A stretch of DNA of 64,000 bases from Pseudomonas graminis (GCF_001705435.1 NZ_MDEN01000063.1:62001-126000), one strand, 5' to 3'. Shown: positions 44,941 to 54,053, counted from the first letter of the stretch. Numbers and translations: made by a program. The notes: a model not told the origin generated them from the sequence alone.

Positions 44941-45582
44941 CTACAAAATCCGACTAGAAGGTTTTTTGCCGTTAACTATCAGCGCCTTGCTGACCTGCTG
45001 ATAAGCTGCCCCCCGGTACCGTCTCCTCAGAGAGGAGGATGTCAATTCAAGCTCGTGAAAATCCATAGTGAGTTTTATAGCGTCAGTCGCGATTTTTTTT
45101 AATGCCCCTATTTCATCGTAGTCACGTTCCAGCGTCACGACCTGATACCCATCCCTCCGGTTTCTATGGCTGAATCGCACTGCCAGCGAATCATCAAAAA
45201 TTATAGCGCCGTCTTTATTGTCATGAAAAAAATAGAATGTCATGCGTTTGGCAACTTCAGGGTGGTGTTGACCATATCTGATATATTCTTTTAATAGTGA
45301 TGTGAGCCTCACTCCTTTTAAAACTCTGAAGCCGCTAGCTACCTGCTGGTCCTGAAAAAAATAGGGCTTCAACACCACACCTACACTTCTATTGTGGTGA
45401 CTTACATTGTAAAGCTTCTCAAAAAAGTGATAGTCATCGACTTTGCCTGCTAGCTCGAAGTCTTGAGAAATAAGTTCGTTTGGTGAAAAATTTTCGAGTC
45501 CAAATACCTCAGGGTGTCTTAGTGTTGCACCCGTTAAAAACTGGATGAAAATCTCAAAAAATGATGATGCCAATACGTTCAT
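44941..45582 (-). CDS. Unknown protein in Rhs-linked AT-rich island
   Basis: The 213-residue protein is of unknown family and encoded at clearly lower GC than the flanking genes. It has aromatic-rich N-terminal helices (MNVLASSFFEIFIQF) and a basic C-terminus. It has no signal peptide or membrane span. It is the most distal gene of the Rhs tail and on the same strand, so an orphan immunity or cargo role is possible but unproven. A repeat palindrome lies just upstream (45639-45663). Confidence 0.6.
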   Translation of the reverse strand: MNVLASSFFEIFIQFLTGATLRHPEVFGLENFSPNELISQDFELAGKVDDYHFFEKLYNVSHHNRSVGVVLKPYFFQDQQVASGFRVLKGVRLTSLLKEYIRYGQHHPEVAKRMTFYFFHDNKDGAIIFDDSLAVRFSHRNRRDGYQVVTLERDYDEIGALKKIATDAIKLTMDFHELELTSSSLRRRYRGAAYQQVSKALIVNGKKPSSRIL

Positions 45583-45638
45583 ATTGCATTCCGCTGTTAT
45601 CTACTGGTCGTGAGTCAAAGTGGGGACTCGCTTTAAGT

Positions 45639-45663
45639 ATTAAAGGAGTCCGTCCCCTTTAAC
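45639..45663. repeat. GTTAAAGGGG palindrome, copy 1
   Basis: Imperfect copy (ATTAAAGGAG..CCCCTTTAAC) of a 25-bp palindrome found four times between 45.6 and 46.5 kb. Confidence 0.8.
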
Positions 45664-45900
45664 CCATGGTTGAGCCCGAGAGTAGGGCGAAGATCAGGGC
45701 ACAGGCCCTGCAGAAATTGAAGGCCAGTTTATCGGTAAGCATACGATATCTCGTAGTGTGAAGGTTGAGGGTATTAATTGTGTTGTGGTGGGATTTGAGC
45801 CGAGTGAATCTCCCCATCGGATCAATAGTTAACGAAAATTGAAGAGCTGTTCCCTTTTGTTTATGGAAATTGGAGAAGCTAGCAAATGGTTAATTTTTGA

Positions 45901-45925
45901 GTTAAAGGGGGGCGTCCCCTTTAAC
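45901..45925. repeat. GTTAAAGGGG palindrome, copy 2
   Basis: GTTAAAGGGG and CCCCTTTAAC arms are perfect with a 5-base centre GGCGT. Confidence 0.88.
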
Positions 45926-45972
45926 TTAGTTTAGTTCCATTTCGTGCCTGCGACGTCTACATGTAAGTTTGA

Positions 45973-46323
45973 TTATTGGGATCTAATCCATTTACACATT
46001 TCTTTTTTGATTTCATCCAGTAAAGCCACTTTTCCTACTAGGACGAGTTCACGATTCATTTCTTTGTCATGATACGACACCAACTTATCGATATCCTCAT
46101 CGAGCACTATTCTTAGAATTTGACCATTGCTTTCATTTTTTGTAGAGAATATTGGATTGCCGTCTTGACACGGCGTCCCATCCGAAAATCTCGTATTGCC
46201 GTACGGCACTTTAAATTTGCCAGCGTCCAGTCCCTGCTCCTGCGCCTCCGAATAAAACAACTCATATAAATGCCGTTCCAGACCAATGTAGGATTGCGCG
46301 TTATCTAGATAGCTGCTGAACAT
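45973..46323 (-). CDS. Candidate orphan immunity protein
   Basis: The 116-residue acidic, low-GC gene has no recognised family. Its start lies four bases after the stop of a short coding remnant (46328-46417) on the same strand, the tight spacing seen between toxin tips and their immunity genes. That context, and its place downstream of an Rhs toxin, suggest an immunity protein whose toxin has been lost. The motif content alone does not identify it. Confidence 0.6.
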   Translation of the reverse strand: MFSSYLDNAQSYIGLERHLYELFYSEAQEQGLDAGKFKVPYGNTRFSDGTPCQDGNPIFSTKNESNGQILRIVLDEDIDKLVSYHDKEMNRELVLVGKVALLDEIKKEMCKWIRSQ

Positions 46324-46327
46324 ATAT

Positions 46328-46417
46328 TTACTCCACGAAAGCCTTGCCGGTTATAATTTCAATGTCGACCCGCTCATGTTTGGTGTCCTTCACCATAAAC
46401 GTACGGTTGATGTAGAG
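46328..46417 (-). pseudogene. Possible 3-prime remnant of a displaced toxin tip
   Basis: The 29-codon frame ends DIEIITGKAFVE-stop and opens directly at the edge of palindrome copy 3. It has no start codon at its beginning and stops four bases before the candidate immunity gene. It reads like the last codons of a larger protein cut off by the palindrome. Confidence 0.4.
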
Positions 46418-46441
46418 TTAAAGGGGTCCGTCCCCTTTAAC
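46417..46441. repeat. GTTAAAGGGG palindrome, copy 3
   Basis: GTTAAAGGGG and CCCCTTTAAC arms are perfect with centre TCCGT. It abuts the truncated toxin-like frame. Confidence 0.88.
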
Positions 46442-46509
46442 TTGCTATTGTTTTTCTACTGAAAGTCACATCTCCGCTACCTTTGTCGTGCACTGAATCG
46501 TCAATATGG

Positions 46510-46531
46510 CTTAAGGGTCTGTCCCCTTTAT
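46510..46531. repeat. GTTAAAGGGG palindrome, copy 4 (degenerate)
   Basis: CTTAAGGGTCTGTCCCCTTT keeps the TGTCCCCTTT arm; the left arm is shortened. It lies 15 bp downstream of the Rhs immunity gene. Confidence 0.75.
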
Positions 46532-46545
46532 AATAACCCTTCAAG

Positions 46546-47178
46546 TTAATAATAGATAAGTTCGCGCGTGCTTTTGACAAACTTAATTGTCGCGTGATCC
46601 GCAATTATCTCTTTGAATTCGCTGAAGAAGAAATCTAGATTCGAGGAGAAAACGATAAATGCATCGCGGCCATGCTCGCCCGATACCACCCGCCGCATTA
46701 CATAGTGGCAAGTCTTGTCTAAAGCTTCAAATAAATCCTTCCCAGTGATCGACAAACGCTCGTCCTTAAGCATGCCGGCAAGTGTTGACATCGTTGGCAT
46801 CACGGCAGGCCTGTGTCTTGAGATCACTTTATATTTTTTTAGGTCAGCTTCATATTTTGAATGTTCGCTCAGCAATGATTCAAACTTGCCATCCTTTTCC
46901 CGAAATAATAGTCGAGACATTCGCACGACGTCCCCTGCCTGCGGTCGTTTGACGCTTAAATGCTGTAAATCAACTGAATAGCATCTGGAAACCAGCGTGC
47001 GAATTGCGGCATTACCATGAGGTGTGGTATGGAAGCCAACATTATTTTGTAAGTCAGTTGCCATTAGTAGCGCAAACTCATCATGATTTCCCGCGGACAT
47101 TTCGGTTATGAGATTATCCACTTGAGTTCTAAACTCTGAGAAATCCGCTTTGAAGCACATAATTTTATAGTATTTCAT
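46546..47178 (-). CDS. Probable immunity protein for the Rhs toxin
   Basis: The 210-residue protein, low-GC, starts one base after the Rhs stop codon, which is the standard place of a cognate immunity gene. It is soluble, without signal peptide, which would fit neutralising a cytoplasmic (nuclease-type) toxin. It is charged and helical with no family I recognise. The role is from context, and pairing specificity cannot be judged from sequence. Confidence 0.7.
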   Translation of the reverse strand: MKYYKIMCFKADFSEFRTQVDNLITEMSAGNHDEFALLMATDLQNNVGFHTTPHGNAAIRTLVSRCYSVDLQHLSVKRPQAGDVVRMSRLLFREKDGKFESLLSEHSKYEADLKKYKVISRHRPAVMPTMSTLAGMLKDERLSITGKDLFEALDKTCHYVMRRVVSGEHGRDAFIVFSSNLDFFFSEFKEIIADHATIKFVKSTRELIYY

Positions 47179-47179
47179 C

Positions 47180-50100
47180 TCAGTGTCCTTTACGGCCTGA
47201 CGGATAGGTAAATATTAACACCTCACCTTTTTTATTTGTCGCGTGGACATGAGGCATTTCATGGTGCTCCGGTTGTCCAGGCCCAACCAAGTCAGGATGT
47301 CCATCTGGGTGGTCAAATACCTCTAGCTGCTGTTCTTCAACTTCGCGACCGAGCGTGGCAATTCCTCGTTTTTTTAGGCAGGCACAATTTACTCCACGGC
47401 TACTAGGGTGGAGTCGTTCCATTGGAATGTCCTTTCCTCCTCTACCTACTCGCGGGACTTGGGCATGTTGCTGCGCCTTCTTCATTGCGCTCCTACGGCT
47501 GTTCGTTGCGATGACTTTATGCAAGCCGAGTGGGTCGATCCACTCCACCGGGTTTGCAGCATATGCGTAAAGGTTTAGCCCGCCCGAATACCCTATCGGA
47601 TCCTTGCTAATGAACCGCCCGACCTTTGGATCATAGTACCGATGCCGGTTGTAGTGCAGGCCGGTCTCGTGGTCGTGGTATTGGCCCTGGAAGCGGATCG
47701 GGTTGGTCAGGCCGACTTGTTGGGCGAATTCAGAACGCTGTTCTTTCGCTTCGCCCCACGCTTTGTATTGGGCGCTCCAGGCGGTATTGCCGTTTTGGTC
47801 GGTGATTTCCTGCGGGGTGCCGAGGTGGTCGCATTGGTACCAGGCCAAGGTGTCGATCGGGAGTGCGACAGGTTTGTAGTTCCAGAGCGGGTCTTCTTTG
47901 AAGTTGTAGCGGCCCTGATAGGTCGGTTGGCTTACCAGGCGGATGGTTTCGTGGCGGATGGCTTGGGCCACCGGGACGAAAGTGCCGGGCTCGTGGATGT
48001 AATGCACCGTCCGGCCGAGGGCGCCAGCGTATGGCGGTGGGCTGCTTTCCCAGGCCAGGTTGTCGCCGTCCCAGCCGTACAGGGTGAAGCCGCAGCCGAG
48101 TTCGCGTTCTTTGCGGGCGTGTTCGTTTTCGTTCCAGCCGGTTCCGGCTTCCGGGCGCGGTCGGTAGTGGGCTTTGGAGAACTTGTAGAGGCGCCGTCCC
48201 AGAGGGTCGTAGCCGAAGTCGACAGTCAGGCGCGAATCTCGGAAGTGCACCAGACGATCAAATAGATCCCAGTGAAGCTCGCTGCGCAGGCCGTTGGTCC
48301 AGCGCTCAGTCTGGTTGCCGCGCTCGTCGTATTCGTAGTGGCTGCCGGCGTAGTCGCGCAGCAGGTTGTCGATCAGCTTGTGGCGGACTGGCTCGGGATC
48401 TAAAGGTCGGCGGACTGGCGCGTCGCTGTCGTTGAGCAGGTTGCTGGCCGGGTCGAAAGCGAAGGTTTCCACGCCCAGGCGGCTGGTGGCATTGATTAGT
48501 CGGCTGACGGGATCGTATCGGTAGCTCAACTCCCCACGGCGGCTGTCGTCGATGTCGGTGAGTTGGCCGGCGGCGTCGTAGGTGTACGCGCGTTTGATGA
48601 GTGTGGCTTTGTCGTCGGGACGTCCTAGCAGTTGCTCTTGCAGGCGTCCCGCCGGGTCCCAGCTTTGGGTTTGCAGGAGTTGGTTGCCCTGGTGGCGGGC
48701 GACTTCGCGATGCAGATCATCGCGCTCGTAACTGAGGAGTTCGTGCTCGTCCAGTTTCAGCCCCAGCAGATGACCGCTGCCATAGGTCAGCCAACTGACG
48801 CGATGGCCGTCAGGACGGATAGTCGCGACGCGGTTGTTCAGCACGTCGTACTCGTGCTGCCAAACGGCAACCAGCGGTTCTATCAGGCTGGTGTAGTGCT
48901 GATGTTCGCGCAGCAGGTTGCCGGCCGGGTCGTGGAACCATTGGAGCTTGCTGACGGCGTTGGTCGCCATGACCAGATGGCCATTGCCGTCGTAGGCGAA
49001 GGTTTCGCTCTGAGACTTCTCCCCGAGGGTGGCGCGGCGTTCGGTCAGGCGGCCCATGGGGTCGAAGGTCAAAGCAATGGAGCGCTGCCCGTTGATAGTC
49101 TCGGCAAGACGCCCGGTTTCGGGATCGTACTGATATCGAGTCGAACGCTCATCAAAGCCGCGCTCTTCCAGCAGCCTACCCACAGGGTCGTAGTGAAAGT
49201 GAGCGCGGCGCTCGTTTTCGTTTTCCAGCGCCACCAGCCGGCCAAGCTTGTCCCAGCGGTAACGCAGGGTTTGTTCGGCGGCATCAACGCGTTCGGCGAT
49301 GAATCCCGCAGCGGTGTAGCGCCACGTCGTGCAGCGTTCCAGGCCATCGGAGTGGGCCAGCAAACGACCTTCTGCATCGCGGCTGAAGCGTTCTTCGGTT
49401 TTGTCCGGATGCTTGATCAGGACCAACTGACCTGATTTGTATTCGTACGCGGTGCTGTGGCCAACAGGGTCGGTGAAGCGAACCATCTGGCCGCGTTCGT
49501 CGTATTCCCAAGCGCTGACCTTGCCAGAGCAGTCGGTGTACTTAACGAGTTGTCCGGCGTCGTTGTAGGCCAACGCCTTTGTATTGCCGTTAGCGTCCTT
49601 GATCGCGGTAGGAAGACCGAAGCCGTTGTAGGCGTATTCGGTAACGTTCTCTAGCGGATCGATCGCCTCAACCAAGTTTCCGCGAAGGTCATAGTCCCGT
49701 TTCCACAAGCCACCCTCGCCATCGCTGATCTTGATCAGGTGGCTTTTATCGTCGTAGGCGTAATTCATCACGCTGTGATCAGCGCGGGTGTGTTCGGTCA
49801 GATTGCTTAGCTTGTCGTAGCGATACCGGTCGGTGCTGCCATCGGTGTGGACGTGGCGGATGATGTTCTTGGCGGCGTCGCGGAAGAACCACTCCGAGCG
49901 ACCATCGGCATGGCAAATGCGATAGGTATAACCGAGGCTGTCGTAGTAATGCCGGGTTTCGTTACCGAGGGCATCAGTGACAAAGGTCAGACGGATGTTT
50001 TCATCCCACGCCAATCGCGTGTCAAAACTGCCGTCGTCAGCCCATTCGCGTACGGCCTTGGCATCCGGGCCGGAGCCTTGCCATTGCAGGTTCAGACCGC

Positions 50101-51907
50101 GATTGGTGCGGTCGGTGTAGCGCGTAATCAGGTGATCTTGATACTGATAACGCCATGTACCGCCGTTCTCATCCTGAGCCAGAACAAGGTCACCAAAACC
50201 ATCGTACTGATACGCGCAGAGTTGGCGTTTGACGCCGCCGTCACGTCTTTCCCAAAGGCCGGTTAGCTGCCCCTGATCATCGATCAAAATGCCCAGGCGA
50301 AGATGGACTTTGTTTAGATCTTTCTCCGAGTAAGTCACCAACTCGGAAAGAACCATCTGATCACCGTGCCGATGCTCGTAATGCAGCATCACCCCAGCGC
50401 CGTTGGGCAAAACCTTGTTGATCAGAACAAAACGACCACCCCGCCGAACATAGGTTTCCCTGTGTTCCAGGCCACGCATCAGCACCAACCGGTCCTTGCT
50501 GACGCGGCTAACGGTCAGATTTTCAATGGCGTCGAAGTGAAAAAGTTTGACCTTTGGAAGAGGGAATTCATGGCTACGGCCATCGGCGTCATGAAACACC
50601 AAACCATCGCCGACGAGATCAAAGCGTGTCGTAAACGGCGTAATCCAGCGTGCGCCGATAACGTCCTGATCGTAGGCATCGAGGCTCGAGCAATAAGTCC
50701 GAGTCCACTCAATGGGAAACGGCCCCGGCAGACTGAAATCGGTGTGACTGACCGACTCCGAGCCCATCGCAAAACTGATGCTGTTCCGCGTCGCCGCACA
50801 GGCACACTCACAAGGACACGGGCACGCACATTTCTTCCGCTCGTTAGGCCGCCCCTTCGCAGGCCGCTCATGCTGAACAACCTCCAGCTTGCCTTCACCC
50901 GCCTGGCGCTTGGCCTGATTGGTAACGCCAGGCTTGATGTTGAAAGACTGCCCATGCCCATTGCGCGAACGCCAACTGACAACCGCGCCGGCCAGTGTCT
51001 GCAGCAACGAACCGATGGAGTTCTGAACCTCTGGATCCGCCAGACGATTTATCTGAGTCCTGAGGTCTTTGCCCATAGCACGCAACGAGTCGGCGTGACC
51101 TTGGACTTTGGTTTCCAGCGCCTCGGGCAGCAGAGTCTCGACAACGTCATTGACCTTGTCTTTGCCTGCGGCGATGTAGAGTTCGGCAACTGCAGCGAAC
51201 ATGTTGCCAATCGAAGCTTTGTGGTCGTACGCCCACTGATCGCGGGAGACGCTGATCAGGTGTACCGCTTCATTTAGATTGCTTTCGGCGTCAAGCTTGC
51301 CGACGACCTTCCTCGCGCCGTGGGCAACCTTGGCCACCTTCTCAAGGCCATCGGCGATCTCGATAAACACGCTTTCGCCCAATGCCACGGCGCCATCGAG
51401 AATCCCGGGAAGCTTGCCCTGCGCCTGACGCACAAAGTCATCAAGGGTCCCGACAATGGTGGCATTGAGGTGCCCGATCAGAATCTCGATCAGCGCATCG
51501 CCCAACACAACCTTGCCCGACCGACGCATTTCCTGACGCACCAGAAACAGCATCGGACGAAGGCTCATCCGCGCTGCTGCCATGGTGGGCGGGATTGGCA
51601 TCATCCCGATCAGATTAATGCCGAGGCTTACCCAATCCAGAAGCTCACGCTCCGGACTTTTCGAGAGGGTGGCGATGTCATTCAGCGCATCAACCAGCGC
51701 CATGACGTTGCCCACCACCGGCAGAAACCCGGCCGCGCTTTTGATTCGCTCGAGCGTGACAACCCCGCCACTGATCTCCTGCAGCCAGGCGTCAACGTTG
51801 GCCGCACCGGCGCCAACGTCTTCTAGCTGAATCTGATCAAGCGGAACGATCGCCACTTGCGGTTCGCGTTTCTCACCACCAACGGGCAGATTTAAGGGGG
51901 TCGCCAA
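47180..51907 (-). CDS. Rhs polymorphic toxin with C-terminal 113-residue variable tip
   Basis: The 1575-residue protein has an N-terminal module (1-355) with a hydrophobic stretch near 93-112, a Cys array CACPCPCECAC (360-370), a DUF6531-like segment, and a long series of YD repeats (about 480-1350). The core ends at GRFISKDPIGYSGGLNLYAYAANP and WIDPLGL (to 1462). The tip (1463-1575) is rich in His and Cys, including NCACLKKR and GQPEHHEMPHVHATN, which suggests a metal-dependent HNH/Endo VII-like nuclease; I hold that loosely. The start is a TTG after GGAGAG. No PAAR or VgrG gene is adjacent. The immunity gene follows at once. Confidence 0.88.
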   Translation of the reverse strand: MATPLNLPVGGEKREPQVAIVPLDQIQLEDVGAGAANVDAWLQEISGGVVTLERIKSAAGFLPVVGNVMALVDALNDIATLSKSPERELLDWVSLGINLIGMMPIPPTMAAARMSLRPMLFLVRQEMRRSGKVVLGDALIEILIGHLNATIVGTLDDFVRQAQGKLPGILDGAVALGESVFIEIADGLEKVAKVAHGARKVVGKLDAESNLNEAVHLISVSRDQWAYDHKASIGNMFAAVAELYIAAGKDKVNDVVETLLPEALETKVQGHADSLRAMGKDLRTQINRLADPEVQNSIGSLLQTLAGAVVSWRSRNGHGQSFNIKPGVTNQAKRQAGEGKLEVVQHERPAKGRPNERKKCACPCPCECACAATRNSISFAMGSESVSHTDFSLPGPFPIEWTRTYCSSLDAYDQDVIGARWITPFTTRFDLVGDGLVFHDADGRSHEFPLPKVKLFHFDAIENLTVSRVSKDRLVLMRGLEHRETYVRRGGRFVLINKVLPNGAGVMLHYEHRHGDQMVLSELVTYSEKDLNKVHLRLGILIDDQGQLTGLWERRDGGVKRQLCAYQYDGFGDLVLAQDENGGTWRYQYQDHLITRYTDRTNRGLNLQWQGSGPDAKAVREWADDGSFDTRLAWDENIRLTFVTDALGNETRHYYDSLGYTYRICHADGRSEWFFRDAAKNIIRHVHTDGSTDRYRYDKLSNLTEHTRADHSVMNYAYDDKSHLIKISDGEGGLWKRDYDLRGNLVEAIDPLENVTEYAYNGFGLPTAIKDANGNTKALAYNDAGQLVKYTDCSGKVSAWEYDERGQMVRFTDPVGHSTAYEYKSGQLVLIKHPDKTEERFSRDAEGRLLAHSDGLERCTTWRYTAAGFIAERVDAAEQTLRYRWDKLGRLVALENENERRAHFHYDPVGRLLEERGFDERSTRYQYDPETGRLAETINGQRSIALTFDPMGRLTERRATLGEKSQSETFAYDGNGHLVMATNAVSKLQWFHDPAGNLLREHQHYTSLIEPLVAVWQHEYDVLNNRVATIRPDGHRVSWLTYGSGHLLGLKLDEHELLSYERDDLHREVARHQGNQLLQTQSWDPAGRLQEQLLGRPDDKATLIKRAYTYDAAGQLTDIDDSRRGELSYRYDPVSRLINATSRLGVETFAFDPASNLLNDSDAPVRRPLDPEPVRHKLIDNLLRDYAGSHYEYDERGNQTERWTNGLRSELHWDLFDRLVHFRDSRLTVDFGYDPLGRRLYKFSKAHYRPRPEAGTGWNENEHARKERELGCGFTLYGWDGDNLAWESSPPPYAGALGRTVHYIHEPGTFVPVAQAIRHETIRLVSQPTYQGRYNFKEDPLWNYKPVALPIDTLAWYQCDHLGTPQEITDQNGNTAWSAQYKAWGEAKEQRSEFAQQVGLTNPIRFQGQYHDHETGLHYNRHRYYDPKVGRFISKDPIGYSGGLNLYAYAANPVEWIDPLGLHKVIATNSRRSAMKKAQQHAQVPRVGRGGKDIPMERLHPSSRGVNCACLKKRGIATLGREVEEQQLEVFDHPDGHPDLVGPGQPEHHEMPHVHATNKKGEVLIFTYPSGRKGH

Positions 51908-52073
51908 GGATGCTCTCCGTGCTCAAAAAACCACCCGGCGGGCGTGTTTGCCGAACCGGGGGCGACGGAGATATCAAGGGCTGTGCCAGCCACGAATTAG
52001 CCAATTAAAATCAATGACTTAAGAGAGGAAAAAGCAGGTGTTAGCGAACGCCGCACCTAAAGACAAAGAAATA

Positions 52074-52093
52074 GTGCGCAATAAGTTGCGCAC
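52074..52093. repeat. Palindrome upstream of Rhs gene, copy 1
   Basis: GTGCGCAA-TAAG-TTGCGCAC is a perfect inverted repeat in the 414-bp gap between the Rhs gene and the hemerythrin gene. A related palindrome lies 105 bp further on. The rest of the gap (51908-52321) shows no supported gene. Confidence 0.7.
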
Positions 52094-52178
52094 CCCTGTG
52101 CAACTTCTTGCTCACTCGCCTGCACGCCAAAAACGACGTGGCCTCCAGCCGGTCAATCGCCCCATTTCCAACAAACGG

Positions 52179-52198
52179 GTGCGCAACTTCCTGCGCAC
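52179..52198. repeat. Palindrome upstream of Rhs gene, copy 2
   Basis: GTGCGCA-ACTTCC-TGCGCAC repeats the half-sites of the 52074 palindrome. The pair could be dimer binding sites for one regulator. Confidence 0.65.
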
Positions 52199-52276
52199 AC
52201 CGCCAAGACAGCACCCAGACGGTCTTCACCAGAAACACTGCATCGCGAACAAGAACACACGGCAGAAAACGCAGGC

Positions 52277-52306
52277 AAAAAAAAGCCCCGAAGAATCGGG
52301 GCTTTC
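52277..52306 (-). terminator. Rho-independent terminator after hemerythrin gene
   Basis: On the minus strand AGCCCCGATTCTTCGGGGCT is followed by eight Ts. It is a strong terminator 16 bp after the stop. Confidence 0.92.
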
Positions 52307-52321
52307 AGCATTCAGAGCGGC

Positions 52322-52765
52322 TCAGGCTTCAGCCAGTTGCTCCTCGTACTCCTTCTGATACTCACTGGCCAGCGACTCTTTCTGCTTGTCGTCCAGCAGC
52401 TTACCCGCCGACTGGAAGAACTTCTGCTCTTCTTCCTTGAGGTGGTGGTGGACTTTCTCCGACAGCTTCTTGGCCGTCGCCAGCCATGAGGGGCTGGACA
52501 TATCGGTCTCGTCGAGTTCTTCCATCATTTCGTCCATTTCATGGTGCTCGGAAATGGCATGGCGGCTGAGGTCGATGCCGTTGTCGAACTGCATCAACGG
52601 GATATAAAAGAAGCGCTCTTCGGCGGTTTCATGGGCCTGCAGCTCCGCTTTCAGCTGTTTGTAGGCTTCGACGCGTTCCTTGCTGTCGCCATGGGTTTGG
52701 ATCAAGGCATCGGCATAGCCGCGTTGCCGGTCATGACTTTCTCTCAGGGCTTCAAAAATATTCAC
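52322..52765 (-). CDS. Hemerythrin-like HHE domain protein
   Basis: The 147-residue four-helix protein carries His/Glu iron-ligand positions: H-11 (ESHDRQ), HETAEERFFYIPL, EHHEMDEMMEEL and HHHLKEEEQKFF. These bind a di-iron centre and sense or store oxygen, NO or iron. The start is a GTG, with GGAGCA upstream. The encoded protein is very acidic. The gene stands alone with its own terminator. Confidence 0.88.
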   Translation of the reverse strand: MNIFEALRESHDRQRGYADALIQTHGDSKERVEAYKQLKAELQAHETAEERFFYIPLMQFDNGIDLSRHAISEHHEMDEMMEELDETDMSSPSWLATAKKLSEKVHHHLKEEEQKFFQSAGKLLDDKQKESLASEYQKEYEEQLAEA

Positions 52766-52993
52766 GGGTGCTCCTTGGTTCGGCGACGGGCTGATGTGCT
52801 TATCCCTAGACCGCAGCGGGTATTCGGCCGTTCCGTTGTACTTCGAGCCTGAACGTATTGCCCATCCCCGGCCAAGATGAAAAACCGCTCCCATACAGCC
52901 CGCCGACAGCTCTGATCGAACACTGACGGGCTGACATTCGCGACATGCTGCGTATGATGAGCCCGACGTTTTTCGCAAAAAAGGCTCACCCCC

Positions 52994-53728
52994 ATGATGA
53001 AATTTTTCGCCGCGCTGCTGTGCATGTTCACTGGCATGGCCCACGCAGAACCTGCGCTGCTCACCGATCTTGCGCTGCCGTACGTGGCAGCGGCGCCCGC
53101 TGAATCCAAAGACAAACCCCTGATCATTTTCCTGCACGGCTACGGCAGCGACGAGCGCGACTTGCTCGATATCAAAAACGATCTCTCCCCGAGTTACACC
53201 TATCTCTCCGTGCGTGCGCCGCAGGAAGTCGACGGCGGTGGCTACAAGTGGTTTACCCAGGACACCGATCAGGCCGAATACGAAGGCGTGACCAGCGATG
53301 TCGACAAAAGCACCGACCTGCTGCGGACCTTCATCGAACAGGCCACCGAGAAATACCAGACCCAGCCCGATAAAGTGATCCTGGTCGGCTTCAGCCAGGG
53401 CGCGATGATGAGCTATCAGATCGGCCTGCAATACCCGGAGCTGGTGCACGGCATCGCGCCCTTGAGCGGCAAGATTCTCGCGTCCCTCCATTCACGGCTG
53501 AAGCCCGACGAGCGCCTGAAATCGCTGAAAGTGTTCATCGGCCACGGCTCGGCCGACACCCGCGTGGCTTACTCTGGCGCGACGGATGCCAAAGCCGTGC
53601 TGGAGAATCTGCTAATCGTTCCGGAATTTCATTCCTACGCCGGGGCAGGGCACACGATTACAACGGCTGAGGTGGCGGATTTGAAACGCTGGCTGGAACG
53701 CGAGTTGAGGGTCAAGGGGGCTGATTAG
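52994..53728 (+). CDS. Secreted phospholipase/carboxylesterase family hydrolase
   Basis: The 244-residue protein has a Sec signal peptide ending MAHA and an alpha/beta-hydrolase fold of the carboxylesterase (YpfH/Abhydrolase_2) type. The oxyanion segment is FLHGYGSDERDLL, the nucleophile is Ser in GFSQGAMMS, the acid is Asp in GSADTRV, and the base is His in AGAGHTI. It likely hydrolyses short acyl or phospholipid esters in the periplasm or outside. Two adjacent ATGs are possible. Confidence 0.85.
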   Translation: MMKFFAALLCMFTGMAHAEPALLTDLALPYVAAAPAESKDKPLIIFLHGYGSDERDLLDIKNDLSPSYTYLSVRAPQEVDGGGYKWFTQDTDQAEYEGVTSDVDKSTDLLRTFIEQATEKYQTQPDKVILVGFSQGAMMSYQIGLQYPELVHGIAPLSGKILASLHSRLKPDERLKSLKVFIGHGSADTRVAYSGATDAKAVLENLLIVPEFHSYAGAGHTITTAEVADLKRWLERELRVKGAD

Positions 53729-53874
53729 CCGGGGAGCCAAGCGTGCAGAGAGCCGCGTTGCGGTTGATGTGTGATGTGGTCGCGAAAAATGCATTCGCTA
53801 TAAATAGTTACCGCACAGAGGCGCGGCGCTACAACCATAATCTGCGCTATGGATGTATGGCGAGAGGGCACGTT

Positions 53875-54045
53875 ATGAACGTCAAAAAACGTAAGGCTAA
53901 AATTCGGGAAATGACGGAATTCAGTGCCGAAGCGCACAGGCGCGCTGCGGAATATGCTCAGGCTCAATTGCACTTTCTGCGCTTAGCGCTGGAGATCGGC
54001 AGAGACCTCGGACCCACTGGCCCCATGGCTGGGTTCAGGGGCTGA
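53875..54045 (+). CDS. Small basic protein of unknown function
   Basis: The 56-residue protein starts MNVKKRKAKIREMTE; it is basic at the N-terminus, then helical (AEAHRRAAEYAQAQLHFLRLALEIGRDLG). A strong terminator follows 10 bp after its stop, which supports an expressed small gene. A longer frame starts at 53743 but lacks Pseudomonas-like codon use. I do not recognise a family. Confidence 0.5.
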   Translation: MNVKKRKAKIREMTEFSAEAHRRAAEYAQAQLHFLRLALEIGRDLGPTGPMAGFRG

Positions 54046-54053
54046 ACCTTCAC

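Larger units (their letters stand above)
45583..45972. other. AT-rich gap with palindromes and a possible gene remnant
   Basis: About 390 bp carrying two copies of the GTTAAAGGGG palindrome (45639-45663 and 45901-45925). Between them, the plus strand at about 45684-45832 encodes a frame that begins after a stop and ends GFEPSESPHRINS, looking like the end of a decayed protein. No intact gene is seen. Confidence 0.45.

Noticed and set aside
45639..46531. Four palindromes considered as a CRISPR array
   Set aside because: Spacing is irregular (about 20-490 bp), the repeats are palindromes, and no cas gene is present.
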